DNA of 64,000 nucleotides, taken from assembly GCF_047511655.1 (NCBI RefSeq), contig NC_133390.1, positions 161,856,583 to 161,920,582 of the forward strand. The letters run 5' to 3'. This DNA is from Castor canadensis. Lineage: Eukaryota; Chordata; Mammalia; Rodentia; Castoridae. Both the position numbers and the translations under genes were made by a program. Shown in pieces: positions 1 to 11,879 of the stretch. The notes beneath the pieces are model-generated. The model had not been told where the DNA came from, ran no database searches, and saw nothing but the letters and a program-made list of their open reading frames with translations. Every line of letters starts with the position of its first letter. The stretch's first letter is position 1.

Positions 1-849
1 GAAGCAATGTTTGTGTACATGTCAACCTCGGGGCCGGCACTAGGGCATAAGAGCTTTGGTGCAAATTACAAAGAGGTGACCCCTCTGGGTCAATGAATTA
101 GAGAAAGGCGTCCCTTCCCGCACAGAGGTTCTAGAGTAGAGCATGGACGGCATCTCAGCCCCATTCACCCCTCAGCTGGGTGCTTTTGTGCAGTGAAAAA
201 CTCACCAAATGGGATATAGTGACTTTTGGTACTTTTCAGATGCCCACAGATCATTCACAATTTTCTGCTCAGACCATACCTTAGAGAAGATCTCGGCTTC
301 TCTGGAACACAGAATTATGGAAGCTGACTGCCATTGGTCCTGACCTCAGCATCCCACCAACAGCAGAAAGAGGCAGGGCAGAGATGGCCACAAGGCAAGC
401 TGAAGGCAGATGGGCTGGGATGTGGCCTGGCCTATGGCAGGGCTGATACTCCTGCTCTGAGCATCCCCTTCACCCAGAGGCCTCCCAGCCTTCTGCTCCT
501 CAGCTCCATGACCTTTGGTCAGCAAGGCAGGAATGCTGAGTCTGCTGCCAAGTCTGGCCACATGTTACTGAGACGAGGTGAACAGTTTACCCACCCCCAT
601 TGCCCCATGTTCTCATCTTCAGGGCCTGGTAATTGTATAATTATTAAGATTTCCTGCCAAAAGCCTAGGAAGTCCTCTTGCTTTTGGAAAATGTTAAAGT
701 TTATTCTCATACTCCCAGGATAGACCAGAGCCCTCTCTGAAGGTCACAGTTGGGACATTGGCTTGTTTGTGAACTGGCTAGAAAAGCTATCTCTGAGTTC
801 TGGAAGTCTTGATCTCTAATTTCAGTCTCCCTTAATACAGCTAACCTTT

Positions 850-1190
850 TTGAATACTGTGCTTAGCCTTGTGCTAAACACTTCACATGCATTATTTCAC
901 CTAATAGTCTCTTCAGAATAACCCTGTGATTCTTACACTGTTGAGGAAACTGTGGCCCAGAGAGGAGAAGCCACCTGCCCAGGGGAACACACCTGTAAGG
1001 TGTTTGAGAGTACAAAGCCAGCCCTGTCTGAACCGCAGTTTTCTCACCTTCAAAATGGAGAAGATAACGGCAATTGCCCTATGGGGCTGTGGGAAGGCTT
1101 CACTGGGTAAAGGCATGTCACAAGCTTACAGCGCAGGGCATTTAGTGTATGTACACTTAGGGCACATAGTAGGAGCTTGTGGGCTGAGGA
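850..1190 (+). mobile_element. Two adjacent MIR relics
   Basis: The first has ttgaggaaactgtggcccag. The second has ttttctcaccttcaaaatgg with a tail like MIR. Confidence 0.65.
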
Positions 1191-2064
1191 AATGATCCAG
1201 TAAATGGGTTGCTTTCTATGGTTCAGTCAATGTTGGTTTTGTTACTGTGGGAGAGAGTGGAGGAATGGCTTGAGATGGCTTTTCCAGACAGAGGGGATAG
1301 GTTTACCACCACATGACCTGTTGAAACAAATCCTTTGCTCATTCTGCCATGAAGAGTCACCTTAAAGTAAGGTAGGTGATCCTCTCCCATGGTCCCCTGA
1401 GAACTCTTGAACTCTCAGTACTATTGTGTGTGTTTTCTCCTCATGTAGGGGACTGGCCCACAGAATCTGGGCCTGCCAGAGTTGGGGGGGTTGCCCACAG
1501 GCTTAGGATACCCAAGCCTGTAGTTTTCTGTTTTGTTCTGAATTCTTCACTGGAATCGGCATGGCCTAGAATCCCATATGAAAAGCAGACATCTCCCCAA
1601 CATGTACTTCCTGCCCCCCAGTCCTATCTGGCTCAGCAGGGCAGTTTCAAAACCTGAAGATAACAGTAAATGCCATGGGTATGCAAGAGGGTGCACTTTC
1701 CCAAGCTAAGAGAAGAGTGGGGGCATGGAGCTGCCTGGTCTGAAAAGACAAGAAAAAACAAAATGGGCATCTCAACTCTTGAGGAAGCTGCCCAGGGAGA
1801 TACTGCTCACCTCTGGCCATGACTCAGGAGAGGAGAAGAGCTTGCTATGGAGGTCCTCCCTTGTAGTCTGAAAAGAACTTGTAGAGCGAAGAAGGGAAAC
1901 CTCCAGAGACAGCTTTGGGCTGAGATGGCAGAAGGGGAACAACAGGCTGTGCCTAAGGAGGGTCCTGCCCACCTGTGCAGTGGTTCCTGACGCAAAGTGT
2001 CCAAAGCTGCCTCTGAATTCCCTGACTGAGATGAATACATCTGTGGAACTCCTTGAAGCTGTGG

Positions 2065-2165
2065 AGCCGGGAGGCTGAATTTGAGTTCAGTCCTATTGTG
2101 TCCTGCTTGTGAGCCTGGACAAGTCATCTCACTTCTCTGAGTCTTCCCCACTGTAAAACACAAAA
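2065..2165 (+). mobile_element. MIR relic
   Basis: tggacaagtcatctcactt followed by ctgtaaaac is MIR core. Confidence 0.6.
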
Positions 2166-2390
2166 ATACTGCAGATCGAGCATTCCTAATACTAAAATCC
2201 AAAATGACACAAAAAGATTTGGATTTTGAAGAATTTCAGATTTTCAGATCAAGGATGCATAACCAGTAAAATCTATGCAAATATTCTGAAATCTGAAGAA
2301 AAAAAAGCCACAAAATCTGAAATATTTCTAGTCCTCAGCATTTCAGATAAGGGATATTCAGCCTGTAGTAACTGCCTTCAAGAAGTTGGT
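2165..2390. repeat. Old AT-rich interspersed repeat
   Basis: Repeated aaatctgaa-like words and cagataagggatattcagcc resemble an ancestral mammalian repeat that I cannot name safely. Confidence 0.4.
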
Positions 2391-2491
2391 AAAAGGATTA
2401 ATTGTGAAAACACATGTTTACACACTCCACACGTAGCATAGATGCAAAAACGAGTTCCTATCTCTAGTGAAGTCCCTACTCAAGCCATCAT

Positions 2492-2600
2492 GGTTTTTTT
2501 TCTTTCCTTTTTTTGTTTTTTTTGGCAGTAGTGGAGTTTGAACTCAGGGCCTCATGTTTGCTAGCAGTATTCTACCACTTGAGCCATGCTGCCAGCCCCT
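2492..2600 (-). mobile_element. ID-type SINE
   Basis: On the minus strand it reads as a tRNA-Ala-like unit: GGCTGGCAGCATGGCTCAAG, box A (GTGGTAGA), box B (gagttcaaac) and a poly(A) end seen here as T runs. Confidence 0.8.
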
Positions 2601-3491
2601 GACTTTTAAGTCAGGATGATGTTGCAAAATACTGATGTAGACCTGTGCTGAGTTTTATTTACATGCTTTACCTCTGATAATGCTCACCATAAAAGATGCT
2701 ATTATTATGCCCACTATATATACGAGGAAGTCGAGGCTCAGCTTTTCCTATTTCTTGCTCTTGGTTATAATCTGAAGGTTCTATTCAGCCTCCTTTATTT
2801 ATCTGCAACCAGTAAAACAAGACTACAGGAAGAAAATTCCCATTCCCTCTCTTTTTAACTGGCCTTCCCAGGGTAAGTCAGGTTCGCAAACTCACGCACA
2901 TGCTTAACATGTAGGTTTTGAAAACCAGATGGATGGAGGGAGTGATATTCATAAAACGAGAGAGGTTCTACCAGATACACTTCTCTGCAACTTGCTTGTA
3001 ACATACTGTGGTCATCCTGCAAGTTGAAAGGTGATGCCATTGGGTGAATGAAGCATGCCTCAGGGTGAGATCACCCATATCTCTCATGGTGGACTTGCAC
3101 ATGCTTTCAGGGATTCTTTTGCTCACGTGTGGGTGCTGCAGTGGAAATCATTGCACGGATATTCATTCATGAACAACCTAGTAGGTAAATGAATGAACAG
3201 GTCAATGACTGGGTGTGTGTCCTGCTTCATGTCTCTCCCTGGACCACACTCAATACAAAGGTCATTTGCCCGCCTCTAGGGTCTTTTCTAGTAGATGGAT
3301 CTGGCCACTTTCTGGGCCACAGGACGACTTTCTTTCTAGGTCCCCATTTGCCATCCAAGGCCCTGAAGTCTTTGTGAGGTCTTGGGGCTGACCCATAACT
3401 CACAGTTGTGCCTGCAGCAGGAGACTTCTTGTGGGCTGAGGTGGGAGACAGGACGTGAGCACTCCAGAAGCCATGTCTCGGATCTCCACAG

Positions 3492-3598
3492 ATTCACAGG
3501 AAAATGACTCGGATTTATGCTTCACTTGGGAACCCTGGAGCAAAGGCCTGGCCGAGTCTTGCCAGGAGGGGACACTCCACAGCCAAGAGGAGGAATAG
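3492..3598 (+). CDS. ADIG: Adipogenin, last coding exon (partial gene)
   Basis: This exon encodes the C-terminal tail of adipogenin, a roughly 80-residue single-pass membrane microprotein of fat cells, linked in the literature to adipogenesis, lipid storage and the seipin complex. An acceptor (ctccacag) precedes it, and it opens in phase with two bases of an Asp codon. The tail is acidic and soluble: DSQENDSD, then the family hallmark WEPWSKG, then EGTLHSQEEE and a TAG stop. The hydrophobic N-terminal membrane segment is encoded by an upstream exon that is not present in positions 1-3491, so the gene runs off the left edge. The stop falls a few residues earlier than in human adipogenin as I recall it. 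The call rests on the WEPWSKG tail and on ARHGAP40 lying downstream on the same strand, as in human. Confidence 0.86.
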
Positions 3599-3864
3599 CT
3601 CTGCTTGTGAGGCTGTTCTGCCAGGTAAGGCCTTTCTAGGGGATGGGGGCTTCACGGGGGAAGTCCCTGGGTCTGCCTGAAGCCTGGGCAGCTGCCATGT
3701 TGGGGCAAGCTGCCTCACTGAACTGAAGGTCTGCCCCCTTGCCACTCTGGGGACAGTCTCTCCACTGTTGTGGAGAGGTTGCTGTCTGCCATGCAGTTCC
3801 CTTTCAAAGGCCCCCTACATGTACCCCATGACCTCGCCCCACCCCTCTCCTCAGGCCCTTCGTA

Positions 3865-4147
3865 CTGGCTTTCTTTCTGCTTGGAACCCTACTCCCTTGT
3901 ACAACTGCTTGGTGCTCTTTCTCACCTCCAAGGTCTTGCTCAAATGTCACTTTTTCCAGAGGGCTCCTCAACCCCACCCCATTTGATATTGCAATGTACC
4001 CTCCCCATTCCTTACCCTGCTCTACTTTTCCTTTGTCATGTCACTTGTCACCTTCTAGCACACCAGGTAATTGAGGTATCTGACTGAGCACCCCAAGCAC
4101 TGCCTGACACACATGGGTGCTCAATACATATTTGTAGAAAGAATGAC
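3865..4147 (+). mobile_element. L2 relic
   Basis: Typical L2 3' end: a caaatgtcac block, then a tail with tgcctgacacacatgggtgc and caatacatatttgtagaaag. Confidence 0.7.
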
Positions 4148-4179
4148 ATAATATTAATATTAATGATGGGCTGAAAGCT

Positions 4180-4300
4180 ACTAGGGCCTGGGCTGAGTGT
4201 TTTCCTTTTCACACTTTTATTATGAAACTCTCCATTTACAAATAGGAACTTGGGGTACCAGGGTAATTAAATAATTTTCCCAAAGTAACAGAGCTCTTGC
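4180..4300 (+). mobile_element. MIR relic
   Basis: The section acaaataggaacttggggta, then ttttcccaaagtaacagagc, is a decayed MIR core. Confidence 0.5.
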
Positions 4301-4458
4301 ACCCACCAAGCCTCACCCATTCCAATGGAGTTGGTGCCATCTCTAGTCCTGTGACCCCTAGACATGCATATATCACTCTGATCCTCCTGGGCTCTGTTAC
4401 CTGCCTGCTTCACATCTTCCCATGTCTAGAATGGGATTCTTGATTTCCACTGCCACCC

Positions 4459-4464
4459 AATAAA
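4459..4464 (+). promoter_or_regulatory. Possible ADIG poly(A) signal
   Basis: AATAAA lies about 860 bases after the ADIG stop on the sense strand. Another AATAAA occurs near 4820. Neither has a clear GT-rich downstream element, so the true 3' end is undecided. Confidence 0.25.
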
Positions 4465-5035
4465 GCAAAACACAACAACCAGTCCTTCTGCTGGCTTTCC
4501 TTCCTCTACCAACAGCTGATCCAGCTGCTCAAAGCACCACCCTTGGGAGTAGACTCCAGCCTGACCTTCCTGGTCCACGTCTAGCCAGGAGCAAGTCCTA
4601 ATGATTCTCACTGTCACCTTTCCTGCGTCCACTTCTCTCTGTCCCCACTGCCACCATAGCCTGCCCATTCTGAACCCTGTCCAGGCACCACATTCTCTAT
4701 GCTGTCTGAGTGGAGGAGGAGGTTGGCTAAGAAGCAGGAACCCTCATTGAATTTCAGTGACAAAAAGTCTTACAAACTCAGTGAACAAGTTTCAACAGTT
4801 CAACTTCATAACCATTATAAATAAACCTGTTCAATTTTTCTGGGGAAAAAAAAGGACAAAAAGTCTTACTTAATCTTTACAGGTCACAACCTTGACAGTG
4901 GAGGACCTGTCCCCTGAAAAATTCACACATATGCACACAAGGCTGGCTTCATAACAGTAAAGTCACACAAGATCCCAGGCTCAGAGGGCTCCATGCTTGG
5001 TTAATGCTCTGCTGTTTTTGTCTTGGATTTCTTTC

Positions 5036-5155
5036 CTTTCCATTCCTTCCCTTCCCTTTCCTTTTTTCTTTTCTTTTCACTGCCAGAAATTAAAGCTAGG
5101 GCCTTGTACATGCTAACCAAGCACTCTACCACTGAGCCAAACCCTCAGCCCCAAA
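5036..5155 (-). mobile_element. ID-type SINE with pyrimidine-rich tail
   Basis: Landmarks (as + strand): ctctaccactgagccaaacc and a long T/C tail. Confidence 0.75.
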
Positions 5156-5284
5156 TTCTTAATCTTTGAATAAGAGGCCTCACATGTTCACTTTTTAATG
5201 GGTCCCCATATGTAGCCTTTCCTGTCTGTACAATGAGTGGGGCAAGAAAAAGTGATGTTCAGACCCTACAAAAGAACTCTGTCT

Positions 5285-5345
5285 AGGGCTGGGGGCATAG
5301 CTCAAGTGGTAGAGCACTTGCTTTGTACTTTACAACAACAACAAA
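5285..5345 (+). mobile_element. ID-type SINE, left half only
   Basis: ggctgggggcatagctcaag and tggtagagcacttgctttg, then an AAC-rich end. Box B is missing. Confidence 0.7.
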
Positions 5346-5944
5346 AAGACCCTTGCCCGTCTATCCAGAGCCCTGTCCTCCCCATCACTGATCTGTGTCT
5401 CACTCCTTCACTCCAACAACCCTAGACCTAACCACCCACTTGTTTCTGGCTTGCTCAGCAGGACCAGGGCAGAAGTGGATGAGCGAAGCACTCCAGGGAG
5501 GGAAGAGGACTTTGGTGACTGAGGATCTTCCATTGGGCCCCCAATCCATCTCCTCCTCAGGGAAATCACCAAGTGGAACCAGCTGTTGTCCATCATCACA
5601 AGTGACCACCAGCCCTGCGGGAAGGAGCCCAGCGTGAGCAGGCATGCTGGGAGTGGCTGGCCCACTGAACTCAGAGCAGTGCTGGGGCAGGCCTGCACCA
5701 GAGGCTGCGGGTCCATATTAAAAAAAATGAGGGGAATCCTGTGTCCAAGAGACTCCTGACAAACCTGTTGGGCCTGCTCAAGTCCATTCAGTCAGGCTCC
5801 CCCTGACCCCATCTATTCAAAGGGTGGGATTTGTTCTGAGTGTCCATTATCTGATTGTGAACTCCCTGATTAGACTTCAGGTGGATTTGAATAGCCAGTG
5901 CTCATCCAATAATGTCTACAGCTTGCCTACCATGTTCCTCATTG

Positions 5945-6150
5945 TAATAGGAAGTGCCGTGTTTGGTGAGCACTTACTGTGTGTGCTAGGCATTTTTCTA
6001 TGTGCTTCACATGCATGAGTGTGGTTGACAAAAATCCTATGAAGTAGGATCTTTGGTTATCCCTGTTTTACAGAAGGAGAAACTGAGGCACAGAGCAGAA
6101 AAGTAACTTGCTCAGAGTCACACTGGGAGAGTGGGAATTTGAACACAGGC
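5945..6150 (+). mobile_element. MIR relic
   Basis: A well-kept core: cagaaggagaaactgaggca, agtaacttgctcagagtcac, gaatttgaacacaggc. Confidence 0.8.
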
Positions 6151-6254
6151 CCAGAGACTCCAGAGCCAGGACCTGGTCCACAGTGCCAATCCCACTCCAG
6201 GCTGGGGGGTCGAGGATGGATGGTGGGTGGTATAAGGTTCTGGGCCTTGGAAAA

Positions 6255-6375
6255 GCCCCAATGTGTTCTCAAAACAACCCTATCATTTGGGGGCATAGTT
6301 CAGTTTTCAGCTAAGGAAGCTGAGGTTCAGAGAAGTTAAGTAACTGGACAAAAGTCACACAGACAGGAAGTAGTC
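6255..6375 (+). mobile_element. MIR relic
   Basis: aggaagctgaggttcagaga and agtaactggacaaaagtcac. Confidence 0.7.
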
Positions 6376-7039
6376 CATTTTGGGGGAGTCTGACTGAAAT
6401 GTTTCCCAGGATACACAGTGAACCTCAGCTGAACCTAGACTCTGAGGCTGCTTTAGTTTGTGCCATTGATGTCTGCAGGAAATACATGCAAACTCAGAAC
6501 AAGGGATGTCTGCCAAGCCTGAGGAGCCAGGAGGCCGTGAGGACAGTCCACCAGCATAGTGTGGGGACACTGCAGGACATCAGCAAGGTCCATTTGATGG
6601 TCTTGGATCTTTCATCCAGCCCTGGCATTCCCTTGCCTTCCCCCTCAGCCCTGGGAGCCCAGGGCCTGGAATCCTGTGTGCATGCCCTCAGCCTTCCACT
6701 GCCATCTGTTTGAGCCTTCAGTCACCATCTGCACAATGGGGACATTCCCCTGTGCATTCATTTCTCATGGTGCTGTAACACAAGGCACAAGCCTGGTGTT
6801 TTGAACAGCAGCAACACCCAGTGTGGATGTGTAGATGTGTGGAACCTGGAAGTCCAAGACCACTGTGGGCTGCTGCGCTCCTTCTTAGGCCTGGAGGAGG
6901 ACCTGGTCTCTGCCAGCCTCATCCAGCTCCGATCTAGAGTTAGGACTTGAACATCTGTTTGGGGGACACAGTTTAAGCATGGGAGCTTTGAGCACAATGC
7001 TTGGCGAGCAAACTTTGACATTGCTGTGGAAGACAAAGT

Positions 7040-7240
7040 TGTGCCTGTGGCAATGAGGCGCTCTGGATACCTGTGTGCCAGGCGCCATCTAAGTGCTTGT
7101 CGTGACTCCCCTGATGCCTCACAACCACCCCTGAGACAGGCAAGATTTTTATTTCAATGTTGAGGAAGCTGTGACTCAGGTTAAGGCATTTGCCGGAAGT
7201 CTCCCAGCCTAAGTGGCAAAACTGAAGATGAACCCCAGGC
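7040..7240 (+). mobile_element. MIR relic
   Basis: ttgaggaagctgtgactcag with a preceding ctaagtgcttgtcgtgactc. Confidence 0.6.
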
Positions 7241-7789
7241 TGATGAGGTCCATTACATTGGCTTGAGTGGGACAGCACTGTCATGGGGAGTAGGAACATG
7301 TGGAGGGACCCACAGGCAGAGAGTAGGTGCTGGGCAAGCACATGCACACCCTAGGGGCCCTTCTGGGTCTGGGGCATGAAGCAAGCCTCTGCAAAAGGGA
7401 GAGGGTTGGCTCAATGGCAGGCTGCCCAGGGAGGTGCTGGTGGGCTGCCAGGTGCAGGGCCAATGGATCTGAGTCACTCTGTGACCTAACCGGCCTGGCC
7501 GATACTCCAGGGCAATGACAGGGTCAGTGGGGCTCAGGAATGCTGCTGGGGTGCAGAGGCATGGCACACTCACTCCTCCAGGCTTCACTCTGAGGGCATA
7601 TGGCTCTCCAGGAGCCAGGAGGCAGCACTTCCTGTCACAGGCTCCACAGTGCAGCCTGCCAGGATCCAGGCTGCTTGCTCTCTTTCTTGCCTTCTTCCCT
7701 GGAACAAAGGGAGGTGACAATGAGGTAGATTTGCAGTTCCAGACTAGATGTTCATTTACGCAGGCACTAACTTGTTCGCTCACTCCAGT

Positions 7790-8104
7790 ATTCATTCAAT
7801 CATTCATTCACACACCTGACTTGCCTAATGGTTCAGATTCACTCATTCACTCACTTGTGCTTTCTCATTTTCATGTACACAGCCACTCGCTCTTCCACCA
7901 ACCCATCTCCCTGTCCATCAACTAGCCATCTCCCATTCAGTTGGCATTCTACACATCTCTCCTCTTACCCACCCATTTCTCCATCCTGCCTCACATTCTT
8001 CCACCAACCCACCCATCATCCCCCACCCATCCATCCTCCTCATCCATCCACACACCCATCCACTCATTCAACCACCCACCCACCCACCCATCCATCCATC
8101 CTTT
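7790..8104 (+). repeat. CATT / ATCC simple-repeat array
   Basis: An imperfect tetranucleotide array, best kept at 7976-8104. It creates long false reading frames. Confidence 0.85.
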
Positions 8105-8639
8105 ATTAAGTTCCTACCACGTTCCACACAAAAAGTCCCAAGCATTTTCCATTGTAATTCTGCACTCATTTTTGCTGCTGATTCAACTTACACACTTGTG
8201 GGGGCAGTTCAGCCTCAGAGGGACCGCCAGCTCTTTGGCCTTCTAGCAGAGTGGTTCTATTGTCTCTTCCTAAGGAGGAGACCAAGAAAAGTAAGACAGC
8301 CCTTATCGGTACAGCCTGTCCAAGCCAGTGATGGCTACCCCGACTTGAGTTTCCTGAGGGCCCTTTATCCTGTAGGGCCTTTCCCATGGACTGATCCAGG
8401 ACTGTGCATCCCTCAGTGCTTGCATCCCTATGGACCAGAGGCCCCTCCTTGAGGAGCACCCTGGGACTGCTCTGCTTACAGGCACATAGGCTGCTGGGAA
8501 GGCCACTGACACCCAGAGCCTTCGAGGAGGGCAAGGAGGGCCAGGACAACCTGGAGAAGTCATGGCATTCTGTCTCGGTTTGGGAAGAGGGACTGTGGTC
8601 CACAGCAGGTGCAGAAATAGGAAGCATGCCAGGGAAGCT

Positions 8640-8830
8640 GGGATGAATGTTCCCTACACATCCGAGTCCCCTTCTGTGACTTCTGCGGGAGGCCCTCCCC
8701 TCTCCTGCCTTCCCTGGCCTTCAGGCTTCAGTTCTCATCTTGGCTGAGATGCCAGCTCCACCAGGAAGCCTTTCCGCAGCTGTCCTCAGCAGGGCCTCAT
8801 AAATTCTTGCTGAATGATGGATGAGTTTCC
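8640..8830 (+). mobile_element. L2 relic
   Basis: The caggaagcctttcc block followed by a ttgctgaatgatggatga tail fits an L2 3' end. Confidence 0.5.
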
Positions 8831-9149
8831 CTTTCAAAGACCAGGTAGTTAAGGTCCCCAGCTTCCCCTCCCCAGCCAGCACCAGCCCAAATGCCAGTTC
8901 CCAGGAGGCCCTTCTGCAGGTCCCCACTCTGCCACTCTTGGGGGCTGCTCCCTAGGATCCATAACCCTGTCCCCAAAGCCTATCCATTGCTCACCCTTAG
9001 CACTGTCCTGCCTGCTTGTTTCCTAGCTCTGGCAAATGTCACTATTCCCATTCCACAGAGGAGCTCAGAGGGAGGTGCAGCCAGGGCAAAGCCCTGGGTC
9101 ACAGTGCTTTTCTCACATTAACTGGGTAATTTGTTCATTCAGTTCAATT

Positions 9150-9270
9150 TTGTTTTTGTTTAGTTTTTAAGACAAGGTCTTGCTATGTAACTCAGGCTCT
9201 GGAACTCATGATCCTCTTGCTTCACCCGCTCAAATGCTGGGATTACAGGTGTGAACCACCATGCCCAGCT
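9150..9270 (-). mobile_element. B1-like SINE
   Basis: Reverse 7SL-like landmarks: gacaaggtcttgctatgtaa, tgctgggattacaggtgtga, accaccatgcccagc. Confidence 0.85.
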
Positions 9271-9639
9271 CATGACTGTCATTAGAGGTGCCATTTCTAT
9301 TCACAGATCCGGTACAAGTGGGCAGGACCCAGGGTGTGTGTGTGTGTACCTACCTTACATAGCCCTGTCTGAGCCAGCTCCACCCCAGGGAAGCTGGGCA
9401 TTTATCCAGGTGTGGGGGTGTCTGAGAACAGGTGTGCCTCTGGGCCCCGCCTCCTTCCTCCTGCTCACATTGTGATTCTGTCAGCCCCAGAGCAGCAGTG
9501 TGGCAGCCATGACACAGTCTGCCTTTCTCCCTGCTGCCTGGATGGAGAGACTGGCCCTGGTCCCCCTGGCCTTGCCCTGTCCCCGGATCCCACGGGCCCG
9601 CATAACCAAGCAACCGGGTTGCTGGGTCCATCTGGGCAT

Positions 9640-9870
9640 CAGGTACAGGTGTTATGGAGGGGGGACGGAGGTTTGGACCTGCTGTGTGCCAGGGGCTGGT
9701 GTCACTTGAATCTTCACAACAGCTCTGTGGGGCAAGAATTTCCTTCCCATGGTATATGGATGCAGGCACAGAAGCGCTGAGATGCCGGCAGGTAGAGAGA
9801 CACCTGGTTGCCAAGGGCATGGAGGTATTCTTCAAACCGTGGTCAACAGGGCTTCAAACCCAGGCCACCT
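9640..9870 (+). mobile_element. MIR relic
   Basis: tgtgccaggggctggtgtca, cttcacaacagctctgtggg and gcttcaaacccaggcc in MIR order. Confidence 0.6.
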
Positions 9871-10286
9871 GCCACAGCAGCCACTGTTTTCAGGTTCTTA
9901 GGAAGGGGTCATGGCACACATATCCTAGCACATTCACACATCCCGAGGATTTGGATATGAATGTCTTTGGGGTACCACTGTCTGTCTGTCTTGTCTGTCT
10001 TCTCACCTATTATGGCTGTTCCTCTGACTCTGCCCCCACCCTCCCTCAATCTCTTAGTTCCTTGGGATCCTAAGGTCATGAATACTGAATTCACTATAAA
10101 AGTGCCTGCCTCACTGATGTGCTTAGTACTTACTGGCTGAATGAACGAGTGAGTGATACTGAAGAGTCTGAAATTTCCTAGCAATCTCTTTGTTTCTTAG
10201 AGCAAAACAAAATGAACAAAAACAGCAAGCTTACTTCCAGAGCTGTGCTTTTCCAAACTTGAGGGTTTTGTAAATATTGTATTTTA

Positions 10287-10418
10287 ATTTAATTTTTATT
10301 TATTTATTTATTTTGAGAGTGTCTTACTGTGTAGCTCAGGCTGTCCTGGAACTCAAAAACTTCGTACCTCAGTCTCTTGAGTGCTGGTGTTATAGGGGTA
10401 CACCACCGTGACTGGCTT
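10287..10418 (-). mobile_element. B1-like SINE
   Basis: gtagctcaggctgtcctgga and a gtgctggtgttataggggta end, with a TTTA-rich tail. Confidence 0.8.
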
Positions 10419-10526
10419 TATGATATTTTTAATGTATTAAAAAACTCACTTCACACACATGTAAGACACATATATGCTGTTATATCCCAAGTTTTTATTT
10501 ACATAAGTGTGTTGTATCCCAAGTAT

Positions 10527-10617
10527 TTTTTTGATGAGGGGAGGACTGGGGTTTGAACTCAGGACTTCACGCTTTGTAAAGCAGGCGCTCTACGGCTTGA
10601 GCCACATCTCCTGCCCT
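10527..10617 (-). mobile_element. ID-type SINE
   Basis: actggggtttgaactcagga, then gcgctctacggcttgagcca. Confidence 0.8.
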
Positions 10618-11235
10618 ATCCCAAATACTTTTGTCCATTAAAATGATATTGGCCATATGATCAGAGAATGCTTTAAACTGAACCCACAAAATGAGTTTAG
10701 AAAGCTATCACTGTTCTGTTTTTGTTGTTGTTGTTGTTTATTGAGAACAGAGTTGTCTGCTCCCATGGGACAAGGTTGGTGCGTCCACTCCAGGCCAGCA
10801 CCTCACGTTCACAGTCACTAGGTCAAGTCTCCCACCCACTGAATGTTCATTTCATGGGTCGATCACTCACATATGAGTCATTTATTTATTCAGTAAATTC
10901 CAGTGAGGCTGGAAGACCTTGGATGCAAGGCTCTGGCCTGCTGTGGTCACCTGTGTATCCACAGCACCAGCCCAGGGCTGGTCTTTCATAGGGGCTCATG
11001 AAATACTCGCTCCATGCGTGAAATGCTCATTGCCTCTGTGTGAGGCCCCAAGATGGGCAGAGAGGTGGGAGGACAAAGATGATGCTTTCTCAGTGGTGTC
11101 CACAGGCCAGTCTGGGAGGAAGACGCAGGACTGGTGTTCTACAGTGGTTCACACTAAATGCTGACAAGAGTTCTGAGCCAGGGCCTTCCCATGCAGCGTT
11201 CCATCCGGCAGAACTTCCCGTGAAGTGCACAGAAC

Positions 11236-11536
11236 TGAGCGTTTTGAACTCAGGGTCTTGCACTTGCTAGGCAGGTGCTCTCCCACTTGGACCATGCCCC
11301 CTAGCCCTTTTGGCTTTAGTTATTTTTCGATATTTTTGCCCAGGCCAGACTGGACCTTCATCCTCTTATTTATGCCTCCCAAGTAGCTGGGATAAAGTGC
11401 CCACCACCAAGCCCAGCTTATTGGTTGAGATGGAGTCTCACCAACTTTATAGCCCAGACTGGCCTCAAATGGTGATTCTCCCAATCTCTGCCTCCCAAGT
11501 AACTGGGATTACAGTTGTGTACCACTGCACCCACCA
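11236..11536 (-). mobile_element. Composite SINE (ID plus two B1-like units)
   Basis: The ID part (aactcagggtcttgcacttg) is followed by two 7SL-like halves, each with an aagtarctgggat core. Confidence 0.8.
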
Positions 11537-11879
11537 GAGGCTACATCTAAAAACTCGGCCTGGGGAGGAGCCTTAAGGACCCAATCCAAGCAAGATGGCT
11601 CTGTTAGGATTCTACTCATCCCTGATCACCAGGAGAAATGTATTTTCTGCTAATTTATGATTGCTTTAATAATTTAATAATTTTAAATTTTTAATAATTT
11701 AAAATTCACCTGTCCCTCCCCCCACCAACCCAGAAGAATAGTCACCGTGAGTCAGTGCACATCCTCTAGGATGGTTTGCCTCATAAGTACATATGTGTAT
11801 GTATGAATATGTAAAAATATGATCTAATTCATGCTATAATTGTACATTCATTCATGTACATGAATACTTATATATGTCA

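Larger units (their letters stand above)
1..3491 (+). other. ADIG intron (3' part) with old repeats
   Basis: No coding exon is seen here. The stretch holds MIR-like sequence (about 850-1190 and 2065-2165), an AT-rich old interspersed repeat (about 2165-2390) and one ID-type SINE (2492-2600). Positions 1-850, 1190-2060 and 2600-3490 look like unremarkable single-copy DNA. Confidence 0.6.
3599..9149. other. ADIG 3' UTR and intergenic DNA
   Basis: No further exon is recognisable. It contains L2 relics (3865-4147, 8640-8830), MIR relics, two ID-type SINEs and the ATCC/CATT arrays at 7790-8104. The longer reading frames here have no splice context or protein-like composition. Confidence 0.5.

Noticed and set aside
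7253..7795. A 180-codon minus-strand frame
   Set aside because: Low-complexity Cys/Pro/Leu composition over MIR-derived and single-copy DNA, with no family resemblance.
7976..8104. Possible CRISPR-like array
   Set aside because: Direct tetranucleotide repeats without spacers, in a vertebrate genome.
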